Positions 34,655 to 42,748 of a stretch of 64,000 nucleotides of DNA are shown one piece after another; positions within the stretch are counted from its first letter, which is position 1; each line of letters begins with the position of its first letter. This stretch comes from Bacillus sp. (in: firmicutes) (lineage in GTDB: Bacteria; Bacillota; Bacilli; Bacillales; JACDOC01). Position numbers and translations under genes: made by a program. The DNA is taken from contig JACDOC010000007.1 of assembly GCA_017656295.1 (NCBI GenBank), positions 62,001-126,000 of the forward strand. Direction: 5' to 3'. A model generated the notes under the pieces. That model saw only the letters and a program-made list of their open reading frames with translations. It was not told the DNA's origin and ran no database searches.

Positions 34655-35923
34655 TCAAAGAGAATTATTTTTTTGTTTATTTTTCATTTTCTGGACCAAA
34701 CGTTGTTTCCTTTTTACAATATCGCTAAACAACTTTTCTTCCTTTTTTGTCCACGCTTCTTTCACCGGTAGTAAGTTTTCCGCTTTTTGCACGTACTCCA
34801 AAGCTAAGTTGAACGCTCGCTTCCGATGTTCATAAATCTTGGCGATTTCGATACAGGCGTCCAGCTGTAATGAACGTGATCCGTACTGAACTACTTGTTT
34901 CCACAACGTTAGAGCTTCGGAAAATTGGTTTCTTTTTTTATAAAGAGTTGCTAATTGATGTTTCGCTTGTATGGAAATCACTGTTTCCTCTGATGTAGCA
35001 GCTTGTTGATACAAATGTTTGGCATGGTCTTTCTCCCCGATATAGTCAAACCAGCGAGCCACTTCATATTGTTCCTCGTTCGATTGCCTTGGATCTTTTT
35101 GAAGGATTTGAAACGATAAATGGGTATATAACGTAATGAGTGATAGCACATCAAGTTCATTGTGCTGAAGAACTTTAATCATTCCTTCTGGATGTTTTCT
35201 CTCTACAAAATCAAAGTAGATCATCGGTGCTAAATGTCCAGGAACGTCATCGATTCGTTCAAAGCCTAATATTTCTTTTTCCACTTCTTTCAGTTTGACA
35301 GACGATAACCGATGTTTCCATAAGCGCCGGGCCGCATGGTATAAATCAAAATGCCCAAATGGTGGCAGCTTTGGTACATGCTCTCTTATTAATGTATGTC
35401 TTGTTTTCACTTGCGGCCAATCAAAGGCTTTTCCGTTATACGTCACTAACGAATTGTAGTCAATTTGGTTTAAGAAACTTTCGTACAATGGAATTTCATG
35501 ACCAGGTGCCGGTAAGATATGTTGCTTTACGACTACCTCGTCCTGTTCAAAAAAAGCATATCCTAATAAAAATATCGTATTACCGACACCACCACCTAAA
35601 CCGGTTGTTTCCGTATCAAAAAAGAATAAGTCAAATGGCTGTAATCCTTTAGCTGATAACGGATGGATTCCTTCATACGTTTGCCATAAACGCATTGCTT
35701 CAAGAAAATCGGAAAATTGATACTTCCCATGTGTCATTGATATCGGATATCGTACTTCACGAATCAAACAATACGACCCGTTTGTAAAATACGGATGTAC
35801 TTTTGCCTTTTGCCACTCTTTTAAAAAAGGGATGTCGATCATCGGAGATGGTTCTTGTTCCGTTTTAGTCGTGTCCTCTCGAATCAAATATTGTTTCATT
35901 CGATTCAATTTCGCCTTTAACAT
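34655..35923 (-). CDS. mrfB: MrfB (YprB), DEDD-type exonuclease with TPR-like C-terminus
   Basis: A 422-residue protein. Residues ~85-270 form a DnaQ-like exonuclease: FFDTETTGLGGGVGNT (D-x-E), VTYNGKAFDWPQVKTRH (D) and QHNELDVLSLITLY (D). The C-terminal ~140 residues are repeated helices of TPR type. In B. subtilis MrfA/MrfB repair mitomycin C lesions independently of UvrABC. The start follows AAGGAG, and the mrfA stop is 14 bp upstream, so the two form one operon. The protein ends in an Asn/Lys-rich tail. Confidence 0.9.
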   Translation of the reverse strand: MLKAKLNRMKQYLIREDTTKTEQEPSPMIDIPFLKEWQKAKVHPYFTNGSYCLIREVRYPISMTHGKYQFSDFLEAMRLWQTYEGIHPLSAKGLQPFDLFFFDTETTGLGGGVGNTIFLLGYAFFEQDEVVVKQHILPAPGHEIPLYESFLNQIDYNSLVTYNGKAFDWPQVKTRHTLIREHVPKLPPFGHFDLYHAARRLWKHRLSSVKLKEVEKEILGFERIDDVPGHLAPMIYFDFVERKHPEGMIKVLQHNELDVLSLITLYTHLSFQILQKDPRQSNEEQYEVARWFDYIGEKDHAKHLYQQAATSEETVISIQAKHQLATLYKKRNQFSEALTLWKQVVQYGSRSLQLDACIEIAKIYEHRKRAFNLALEYVQKAENLLPVKEAWTKKEEKLFSDIVKRKQRLVQKMKNKQKNNSL

Positions 35924-35937
35924 CATTCATTCTCCTT

Positions 35938-38238
35938 TTACATCCATGAATCAACTTCTGGCTGTACCTTACCATGCAGCAATAAAGAAAGGAGGCCTAT
36001 CGCATCGCTTTTGGCGGTATTGGAAGTGACGTCCATTCCGATACATGACGGGCATCCTTGTTCGCAAGGACAAGTTTGAATAAATCGGATCGTTTCTTTT
36101 AAAATAGACTCCATTTGACTATACACATTCTCGCTCAAACCAATACCACCTGGATATCGGTCGTAAACAAAGATTGTCGGTCGTTCATTATGCACTGCTT
36201 TAACTTGAGGAACAACATAAATATCTTGTGGGTCACACATCACAAAAAGCGGAATAATGGACTTTAACGCATGTGACACACCAATTAACCCGTATTCCAA
36301 ACGATCATTGTTCCATTCTGCTAGCGACGTACGAAATGAAAGCCACGTACCATTCGTGTGCAGTTCTTCTTCTGGTAAATGAATAGGGCCTGAACCAATA
36401 TTTTCATGTGTATCAAACTTAATTTTTTTAAAAATCGTCGCCATTGCTCTTACCGCCACATCCCCATAACCTATATCGGCAAAGCACATCGGTTCTTCCT
36501 TATCTACTTCTAACACATTTAATTGGACGGCTAAATTCGCATCGGTAAAATAGTCCACATCCACTTGACGGACAAACGCTTTCTTTTCTTCCCAATCTAA
36601 TTTTTCTACTTGATATTGCACCCCTTGATGTAAATAGATCGCTTCTTCATGGAGCAATGTCATGGCACTAAATCGGTCCATTTCCCCAATTACTTTTGTA
36701 TTTCCGGGCATGGTTTGATCGATAATAACAACGTTTTCTTGGGACGCCGAACGAAGACTTATATTGTGAGCCGGAAAAGCAGCGTTCATCCAATGCCATT
36801 TTCCTTCGTGAAAATGCAGTACTTTTTCTTCTGTTAAAAACTCTAGCATCTCCGTGACTTCAACGCTTCCGAACGTTTCTCCTTCTTTAAAAGGAAGCTC
36901 ATACGCTGCACACTTGATATGGTCAATCAATATGATTAAATTGTTTGGATTAATGCGCGCCGTTTCAGGAGTTTGTTGAAAGAAATATTCCGGGTGCTGA
37001 ACAATATATTGGTCAAGAGGAGATGAAGTGGCAACCATGATAACTAATGACTCTCCTTGTCTCCGTCCCGCTCGTCCAGCTTGCTGCCAAGCACTTGCAA
37101 TCGTCCCGGGGTATCCAGTCATAATACAAACTTGCAATTGACCAATATCAACCCCTAATTCAAGCGCATTTGTACTAACCACGCCAATTATATCCCCATT
37201 TCTTAATCCATGTTCTATTTTTCTCCTTTGAGTTGGTAAATAGCCGCCACGATACCCTTGAATCGCTTTTTCCCCAATCTCTTTTTTAATAAGCTCTTGT
37301 AAATATGTCAAAATAATTTCAACCCGTACACGACTCCTAGCAAAAACGATTGTTTGAATTTTTTCTTTCAAAAATTCAGTGGCTAATTTTCGAACTTCTA
37401 ATACTGCACTTTTTCGGATATTTAACGGTTTATTGATGATCGGCGGGTTATAAAACACAAAATGCTTTCTTCCTTGGGGAGCACCGTTATTATCAATTAA
37501 AACCATTTCCGTTTCGGTCAGTTCTTCCGCTAGTTGTTTTGGATTGGCAATCGTGGCCGACGTACAAATAAATATTGGATTACTTCCATAGAATTGACAA
37601 ATTCGTTTCAACCGACGGATGACATTAGCAACATGAGAACCGAATACCCCACGATAAATATGTAACTCATCGATAACAACATATTGGAGGTTTTCAAATA
37701 AGGAAACCCACTTCGTATGGTGGGGTAAAATAGCTGAATGAAGCATGTCTGGATTGGTGATGACAATGTGTCCTGACTTCCGTACCCTTTGCCTAATATT
37801 AGCGGCCGTATCACCATCATACGTATAACAGTTGAGAGATAATTGAGCCGCTTCGATCAATTCATTTAGTTCACTTTTTTGGTCTTGAGCTAACGCTTTG
37901 GTTGGAAACATATATAGGGCTCGACCATTTGGATTTTTAGCTAACGATTGAATAACTGGAAGATTATAACAAAGTGTTTTTCCGGAAGCAGTTGGAGTCA
38001 CCGCGACAAAACTTTTTCCTTGTAAGGCAGTTTCATAGGCTGTTCGCTGATGCGTATACAGCGCTTGAATACCTCTGTCTAGCAGCGCTTCTTTTAGTGA
38101 AGGATGGAGCGATTCTGGAAAAGGAACCGTTTTTGCCGTTTTTTCCTCTATTGTATGCCAATAAACGATTTGATTCTTAAATTCCGGACTTGTCTTCAAC
38201 TTTTGAATAACATCGTTCAGCTGTTTTCTTTTCCACAT
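35938..38238 (-). CDS. mrfA: MrfA (YprA), DEAD/DEAH-box DNA helicase with DUF1998 zinc domain
   Basis: A 766-residue SF2 helicase. Motif I is TPTASGKTLCYNLP, motif II is DELH in YVVIDELHIYRG, and motif VI is QQAGRAGRRQGES. The C-terminal MZB/DUF1998 zinc site is CPCEQGCPSC. MrfA is a 3'-5' helicase of the mitomycin-repair pathway in B. subtilis and works with MrfB downstream. The start at 38238 (MWKRKQ) is six bases after GAGGTG. Length matches YprA. Confidence 0.94.
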   Translation of the reverse strand: MWKRKQLNDVIQKLKTSPEFKNQIVYWHTIEEKTAKTVPFPESLHPSLKEALLDRGIQALYTHQRTAYETALQGKSFVAVTPTASGKTLCYNLPVIQSLAKNPNGRALYMFPTKALAQDQKSELNELIEAAQLSLNCYTYDGDTAANIRQRVRKSGHIVITNPDMLHSAILPHHTKWVSLFENLQYVVIDELHIYRGVFGSHVANVIRRLKRICQFYGSNPIFICTSATIANPKQLAEELTETEMVLIDNNGAPQGRKHFVFYNPPIINKPLNIRKSAVLEVRKLATEFLKEKIQTIVFARSRVRVEIILTYLQELIKKEIGEKAIQGYRGGYLPTQRRKIEHGLRNGDIIGVVSTNALELGVDIGQLQVCIMTGYPGTIASAWQQAGRAGRRQGESLVIMVATSSPLDQYIVQHPEYFFQQTPETARINPNNLIILIDHIKCAAYELPFKEGETFGSVEVTEMLEFLTEEKVLHFHEGKWHWMNAAFPAHNISLRSASQENVVIIDQTMPGNTKVIGEMDRFSAMTLLHEEAIYLHQGVQYQVEKLDWEEKKAFVRQVDVDYFTDANLAVQLNVLEVDKEEPMCFADIGYGDVAVRAMATIFKKIKFDTHENIGSGPIHLPEEELHTNGTWLSFRTSLAEWNNDRLEYGLIGVSHALKSIIPLFVMCDPQDIYVVPQVKAVHNERPTIFVYDRYPGGIGLSENVYSQMESILKETIRFIQTCPCEQGCPSCIGMDVTSNTAKSDAIGLLSLLLHGKVQPEVDSWM

Positions 38239-38522
38239 CTTGTTCACCTCGTTTTTTTATTTTAGCGAATAAACGTTCGTAAAGAAAGGAAAACATTTTG
38301 AATGAACCAATTTTCTAGGTACCATTTGCACTAGCGCTTCATAGGATATAGTGAAACTTCCATCCGTGGTCACACGGATGGTTAGTTGAATGAATCGGAC
38401 CGTTACGGGCTGTTGATTTCCCACCTTAGCTTCTTTGTTTAACTCACAATCTTTAGGTGGGGATTTTACAGCCCGTTAAGGTTAAAATATCGGACTGACA
38501 TTTTGAAAAAGGAGCGGTGTAA
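38239..38522. other. Intergenic region with two strong palindromes (possible IS200/IS605-like remnant)
   Basis: A small hairpin CCATCCGTG-GTCA-CACGGATGG lies at 38360-38381. A larger two-tier hairpin lies at 38405-38476: ACGGGCTGT...ACAGCCCGT outside and CCCACCT...AGGTGGG inside. No T tract follows either. The region separates divergent mrfA and the Hsp20 gene. The minus strand stays open for about 72 codons (38257-38475), but I see no recognisable protein. Confidence 0.6.
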
Positions 38523-38996
38523 ATGGGAAAATTACCTGAAGATTCCAAACATCCCTTTGCTGGTCATCCGCTTGGTGATTTGATGAAGTCAATGAACGAT
38601 TTTTTTCACGAACGACCCATTAAAGGCTTGTTGCAAAGCATGGACGAATTTTTTCAATCCCCTTTTCCATTTGGCGGATTTCCAATCGAATTAGATGAAA
38701 CAGAAAACGAACATATTGTAGTAGCTTCGTTACCTGGCGTGAACAAAGAACAGATTCAAATCGATGTCTTTCAAAATTATTTAACAATTACCGTTCAAAA
38801 TATGGAACTTGTTCAGCAAGAAAACGACAAAAAGGAAGTCATTCATCGACGGCGCACAATGAGAAAATCTACACGTACCATTCCGCTTACTTCTTATATC
38901 GATCCAAAAACGATTCGGGCATCCTATCAAAACGGTCAATTAAAGATATATATTCCAAAAGAAAAAGGTACTTCTATTCGAATTGCTGATGAGTGA
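38523..38996 (+). CDS. Small heat-shock protein, Hsp20/alpha-crystallin family
   Basis: A 157-residue protein. The N-terminal arm is rich in Phe/Met (SMNDFFHERP, SMDEFFQSPFPFGG). The alpha-crystallin domain spans about residues 58-150 (ETENEHIVVASLPGVNKEQI; IRASYQNGQLKIYIPKEKG). The C-terminus has IRI in place of the usual I-x-I/V anchor. It would hold unfolding proteins; some Bacillus relatives are spore-coat proteins, so that is an alternative. AAAAAGGAGCGGTGTAA precedes the ATG. Confidence 0.85.
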   Translation: MGKLPEDSKHPFAGHPLGDLMKSMNDFFHERPIKGLLQSMDEFFQSPFPFGGFPIELDETENEHIVVASLPGVNKEQIQIDVFQNYLTITVQNMELVQQENDKKEVIHRRRTMRKSTRTIPLTSYIDPKTIRASYQNGQLKIYIPKEKGTSIRIADE

Positions 38997-39036
38997 TGTA
39001 AAGGAATATTTCTATACTTTCCCGTAAAAAAAATTA

Positions 39037-39072
39037 GGGCTGATAAGAACTTACTCTCGTTCTTATCAGCCC
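39037..39072. terminator. Bidirectional terminator between hsp20 and yppG
   Basis: GGGCTGATAAGAAC-TTACTCTC-GTTCTTATCAGCCC. On the minus strand it is followed by TAATTTTTTTT, so it was probably the original yppG terminator before repeat copy 4 inserted between the two. Confidence 0.8.
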
Positions 39073-39077
39073 GCTTT

Positions 39078-39351
39078 TATGTTTTGGCTATGTTATATGT
39101 CATTGTTGATTTTTAGCAAGTTATTCATACGGCGGCGACTTCAGCGGGAACAAGAAGCCGCAAGACCCTTACATGAGCGTAGCGAGGGAAGCGGCTTGCA
39201 CCTTGCCCGCGGAAAGCGTCCGCCACAAGCGTAATGTATACATATCAACAGTATCGTTTAACAGACATTTATGCCAATTGCCATTGGACATCGATGAATA
39301 AAATAACAGCAAAAGTTATCCACAGTTATTTTAGGGTAGATCCTATGTTTT
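39078..39351. repeat. MITE-like repeat, copy 4 (long form, 258 bp) with exact 8-bp target duplication
   Basis: The element spans 39086-39343 (GGCTATGTTATATGTCATTG ... GGGTAGATCC) and is flanked by TATGTTTT on both sides (39078-39085, 39344-39351). It is the same length as copy 3 and shares its ~70-bp extra segment, with TTATCCACA at 39316-39324. Its last base and the duplicated TA form the yppG stop codon. No gene lies between 38997 and 39342. Confidence 0.92.
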
Positions 39352-39873
39352 AAAGATACTACCAAATCCTTTTACAAGAGAAGAAAATTGAGAGACGGCG
39401 TTCATCATTTGTCCGGTTGTATTCATCACTTTGTTTAAATCAAATGTTCCATCTTGTGATTTAAATGATTTTAATACGGATTGAAAGCCACTAGGAGGTG
39501 GTTTAACGAATCCGCCAATCGGGTATGGATTAGCATATTGCGGTCCATCCATTGGTTCATAACTGTACGTCCATTCGTCATCAGGTTGCAATGGATTTTG
39601 AAAAATTTGTTCATGTAACGGTTGGGATGGAACGTGTGGTTGCGTACCAAGAGCGGTCATGCCATAATTAGGTATGTTTGGCATCATCGGTGGTCGATTG
39701 TATCCCCAATGTTGTCCAGACGGAAATAGAATTGGGGGACTATATGGTACTGGTGGGACAGTATAATAATGACTATTCGCCCTTCTGTATGGGGATGTAA
39801 AACTAAGTATCGACGGATAGGGCCAATTCCGTTGACGCTTACGGAAAAAGGTTCTTCTATTTTTGATTGCCAT
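39343..39873 (-). CDS. yppG: YppG-like protein
   Basis: A 176-residue protein of low complexity, rich in Pro, Tyr, Asn and Gln, with a basic N-terminus (MAIKNRRTFFRKRQRN) and a hydrophobic C-terminal part (FDLNKVMNTTGQMMNAVSQF). This is the layout of YppG-type proteins and resembles spore-coat proteins; the function is not known. GAGGGTGAAGTACC precedes the ATG. The TAG stop is made by repeat copy 4; without the insertion the same position would read TAA, so the protein is unchanged. Confidence 0.72.
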   Translation of the reverse strand: MAIKNRRTFFRKRQRNWPYPSILSFTSPYRRANSHYYTVPPVPYSPPILFPSGQHWGYNRPPMMPNIPNYGMTALGTQPHVPSQPLHEQIFQNPLQPDDEWTYSYEPMDGPQYANPYPIGGFVKPPPSGFQSVLKSFKSQDGTFDLNKVMNTTGQMMNAVSQFSSLVKGFGSIFKT

Positions 39874-39975
39874 GGTACTTCACCCTCTTTCTTCGTTTCC
39901 ATTCTTCTGTGCTATTATCATATGATGGTGAACATAAATGGTGAAGTGTTGAAAAAGGGAAGAAAAAATTACGAA

Positions 39976-40344
39976 CTATTTACTTTGCCTTTCTAAAGCC
40001 TCTTTTACACGGTGTAATATGTATAGACATGATTGCAACGTACTTTTCAAACGCTTCCAGCTACTTGTTGGATAAAAAACTTCTACCGCTAACTTTTCCA
40101 TATGTTCTTTCGTCGTGATCAGTTGTTGCGGAAATATATGCTTCGGTCGGTACTGTTGTACCCATGGCAAGGCTAAGTCATTCCATTGTGCCAAAAGTTG
40201 ATGAACATTATCGGCAAACGGTTTTACTTCATGGAAAAAGTCTCTTTGTTCATCCGTTCTTTTTACTTCTGTAAAAATGGCTTCCATTTTTGCACAGGCA
40301 TTAATAAGCTGTTCGGTCAGATAATGTAGTTGGTTACTTTCCAT
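39976..40344 (-). CDS. yppE: YppE family protein (DUF1798)
   Basis: A 122-residue all-helical cytosolic protein (MESNQLHYLTEQLINACAKM at its start; PWVQQYRPKHIFPQQL in the middle). It matches the YppE/DUF1798 family in length and pattern; its function is unknown. GGAAGGAGGAGAAACAGTC precedes the ATG. The neighbours yppG and yppC are conserved. Confidence 0.8.
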   Translation of the reverse strand: MESNQLHYLTEQLINACAKMEAIFTEVKRTDEQRDFFHEVKPFADNVHQLLAQWNDLALPWVQQYRPKHIFPQQLITTKEHMEKLAVEVFYPTSSWKRLKSTLQSCLYILHRVKEALERQSK

Positions 40345-40367
40345 GACTGTTTCTCCTCCTTCCGAAA

Positions 40368-40393
40368 CAAAAAAAAGCAGCTAATTAGCTACT
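40368..40393 (-). terminator. Terminator after the 77-residue coiled-coil gene
   Basis: On the minus strand AGTAGCT-AATT-AGCTGCT (one G-T pair) is followed by TTTTTTTTG. Confidence 0.7.
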
Positions 40394-40410
40394 CTGAATT
40401 TCTTACCATT

Positions 40411-40644
40411 CTAACTAGTCTTTAATGAAAATTCAAGCGATTGCTTCCACGGAATGGCCCCCAACATATCGACACAATGTTCGAGTTCCTCTACATGTTC
40501 TTTAATACTCTCTTCTTTTTGCTGTAAAACCCATAAAGAATGCTGTTTTTCGAGGAAAACTTTTTCAATCACCTGTTCTTCTAATTTCGTTAATTTTTGT
40601 TCCATATCTTCTAAACACTGTAAGATCTCTTTCCTAAACAGCAT
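40411..40644 (-). CDS. Unknown 77-residue coiled-coil protein (yppD position)
   Basis: Mostly one long amphipathic helix (MLFRKEILQCLEDMEQKLTK; then KEESIKEHVEELEHCVDML). No membrane segment. AAAGGAGG lies eight bases before the ATG. It sits where yppD lies in B. subtilis, but I cannot confirm orthology. It is divergent from sspM and followed by a terminator. Confidence 0.7.
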   Translation of the reverse strand: MLFRKEILQCLEDMEQKLTKLEEQVIEKVFLEKQHSLWVLQQKEESIKEHVEELEHCVDMLGAIPWKQSLEFSLKTS

Positions 40645-40852
40645 GGGGAATGCCTCCTTTTTTCCATCATTCCAACAACATTGTTCCTGTTGTTTATCTT
40701 AACTATTCCATGTATGAATTAAATTCCCTTCCGTGTTGACAAAACTAGAACGAATTCGTCAAACATAGAAAAAATTTTCTTTTTTTTATCCTTTTTTTCG
40801 ACAAGGATGAAACCCCACCTTGATGACAACATTATCAATAGGAGGTGATAAG

Positions 40853-40951
40853 ATGTCTCGAAAAAATGAGAATAAACGAAAAACCGCCAAACCAACAAAA
40901 GCTGGGGAAGGAAACCCAAAACTTGAAGGTCCAAACCGACCGGCGACTTAA
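40853..40951 (+). CDS. sspM: Small acid-soluble spore protein SspM
   Basis: A 32-residue very basic protein read by hand. The C-terminus LEGPNRPAT matches the LGGPNRPST end of B. subtilis SspM. AGGAGGTGATAAG precedes the ATG. It converges on yppC, overlapping by 4 bp, and has its own strong terminator. A minor forespore SASP; the exact role is unknown. Confidence 0.82.
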   Translation: MSRKNENKRKTAKPTKAGEGNPKLEGPNRPAT

Positions 40952-41985
40952 TTCCCATTTGGCCCATTTGAAGGGCCAATTTTTTTTATGTCAGAAGATA
41001 TTTTCAACAAATGCAACCCCCATAATAGTTGCTTTCGCTTACCGTCAAACCATTTTGTAATATCATACGTTTCACTTACTTTTGGATTGTTAAACCATGC
41101 CTGTCGAATATTTTTTTCGTTGGACCAATCCTTTATTTCGTGAATATGGTGTTTTTCTGGTGGATATACCTCACGAAGTTTTGGAGTGAAAAAAGCAGAC
41201 GAAAAACGCCCAAATTGTTCATAATCATGTCGTGATCCTGTATGTTTCGTTTCGATAGCAAAATGCATAAACTTTTCAATTAGTAATGGATGAAATAAAA
41301 TGTGGTAAAGACACTTACCTAATTTAATCCGTTGATTCACATTAGAAAAATGGGACACATTAGCACCATACAACCTACCCGTTAATGTCGGAAATAAAAC
41401 GGAACTAAAATGAAGACGATCTTGTAAAAGAAAAAATAAGCGATGAAATACGCCACGTTGATAATACGGGTGCTTAATTACTGGTTGTTCAATGACGTGT
41501 TGTTCATTGATAATTAATGCATACACAAGTCGTTTTCGATCTTTTGTTTTCCAATACCGTTCCCATTCTTTTTTCATAAATGCGGAAACGCGAAGCGCCG
41601 GGAGTAAATGAAATAGTGGTTGTCCAAGAATCGAAGACAAATGATAGATTAACAATTGAGGATATGCATCTTGAAAAATGAGCCAATTCGCTTTTTCATA
41701 CGTTAAAAAAATTTCTCTTCGAACGTGTTTTTGTAAAGCTTTTTGAAAAGGTTCCGACTGTAAATCACACATATTCCATCCTGCATTTCGTGACACCATT
41801 GACGCTAAAAACGACCACTCGATATCTGGGTGTAAAAAATAAAAGTTTTGATAACTGACGGTACGGGAAATGTTATCTTGATTTAATCGAGTTGTTTCGT
41901 TCTTGATTAGTTGGATGAAGATTGAAGGATGACTAAAAGGGGAGATTTCTTGTAATAATCCGAGAAAAAGAGGATTTTTGTCCAT
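40948..41985 (-). CDS. yppC: YppC family protein (DUF2515)
   Basis: A 345-residue protein matching the YppC/DUF2515 family: an N-terminal helical region, then RNAGWNMCDLQ and FLTYEKANWLIFQDAYPQLL. No signal peptide or clear membrane span. Function unknown. It is divergent from recU, an arrangement kept in Bacillus. The stop overlaps sspM by 4 bp, so the final ~10 residues encode the sspM terminator on the other strand. Confidence 0.83.
   Translation of the reverse strand: MDKNPLFLGLLQEISPFSHPSIFIQLIKNETTRLNQDNISRTVSYQNFYFLHPDIEWSFLASMVSRNAGWNMCDLQSEPFQKALQKHVRREIFLTYEKANWLIFQDAYPQLLIYHLSSILGQPLFHLLPALRVSAFMKKEWERYWKTKDRKRLVYALIINEQHVIEQPVIKHPYYQRGVFHRLFFLLQDRLHFSSVLFPTLTGRLYGANVSHFSNVNQRIKLGKCLYHILFHPLLIEKFMHFAIETKHTGSRHDYEQFGRFSSAFFTPKLREVYPPEKHHIHEIKDWSNEKNIRQAWFNNPKVSETYDITKWFDGKRKQLLWGLHLLKISSDIKKIGPSNGPNGN
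40959..40988 (+). terminator. Terminator of sspM
   Basis: TTGGCCC-ATTTGAA-GGGCCAA followed by TTTTTTTT. It lies inside the C-terminal coding part of yppC on the other strand. Confidence 0.88.
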
Positions 41986-42100
41986 AAATCTCGCTCCAAT
42001 CAGCTGAATTACCTTTATCTTGTCAAGAATGGCAAGTTTTTATTCTACACCTCCCATTGAATTTTGATATGATAGAATTTAGCTTGTGAGGTGTGATGCT

Positions 42101-42712
42101 ATGGAATTTCATTATCCGAATGGGCGGAAATACGGTCGGCCATCCTCATCATCTCATTTTAAAAATGAAGCGATGAAAAAACATTCTTACAGTAATCGAG
42201 GAATGACCCTCGAAGAAGATTTAAACGTAACGAATGAATATTATCGTGAACAAGGAATTGCGATCATTCATAAAAAGCCGACGCCCGTACAAATTGTACA
42301 AGTTCATTATCCAAAGCGTAGTGCAGCTGTTATAACCGAAGCGTACTTTAAACAGCCATCAACAACGGACTATAACGGTGTATATAAAGGAAAATATATT
42401 GATTTTGAAGCAAAAGAAACCCAGAGTGAAACCTCTTTTCCGTTGCGAAATTTTCACGAGCATCAAATTTCGCATATTGAACAAGTGCTCAAGCATGGGG
42501 GAATTAGTTTTGTCATCATTCGATTTAAATCATCCGATGAATTATATTTATTGGAGGGATGTCATCTTTTATCGTTTTGGGCAAGAATGGTAGATGGAGG
42601 CCGAAAATCGATTTCCAAAAAGGAACTAAATGAGAAAGGACATCTCATTCCATTGAAGCTAGCTCCACGGATTGATTACTTACGAATTGTGGACGAGCTC
42701 TATTTTTCATAA
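42101..42712 (+). CDS. recU: Holliday junction resolvase RecU
   Basis: A 203-residue dimeric nuclease that cuts four-way junctions in recombination. Conserved family segments: [51 protein letters not shown] (catalytic D, D, E, K) and RNFHEHQI. The start at 42101 ([12 protein letters not shown]) has a GAGGTGTGATGCT site; the longer reading to 42086 has none. ponA follows by 36 bp, the classic recU-ponA operon. Confidence 0.95.
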   Translation: MEFHYPNGRKYGRPSSSSHFKNEAMKKHSYSNRGMTLEEDLNVTNEYYREQGIAIIHKKPTPVQIVQVHYPKRSAAVITEAYFKQPSTTDYNGVYKGKYIDFEAKETQSETSFPLRNFHEHQISHIEQVLKHGGISFVIIRFKSSDELYLLEGCHLLSFWARMVDGGRKSISKKELNEKGHLIPLKLAPRIDYLRIVDELYFS

Positions 42713-42748
42713 CCTTTTTAATGGGACACTTGAAAGGAAGTGAACAAC

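Noticed and set aside
38257-38475. About 72-codon minus-strand open frame upstream of mrfA
   Set aside because: It runs through both palindromes, has no clear start site and no recognisable family. Sequence constraint from the palindromes explains its openness.
40740-40765. LexA/SOS-like box around GAACGAATTCGTC upstream of sspM
   Set aside because: It does not fit GAAC-N4-GTTC; it is a short AT-rich palindrome only.
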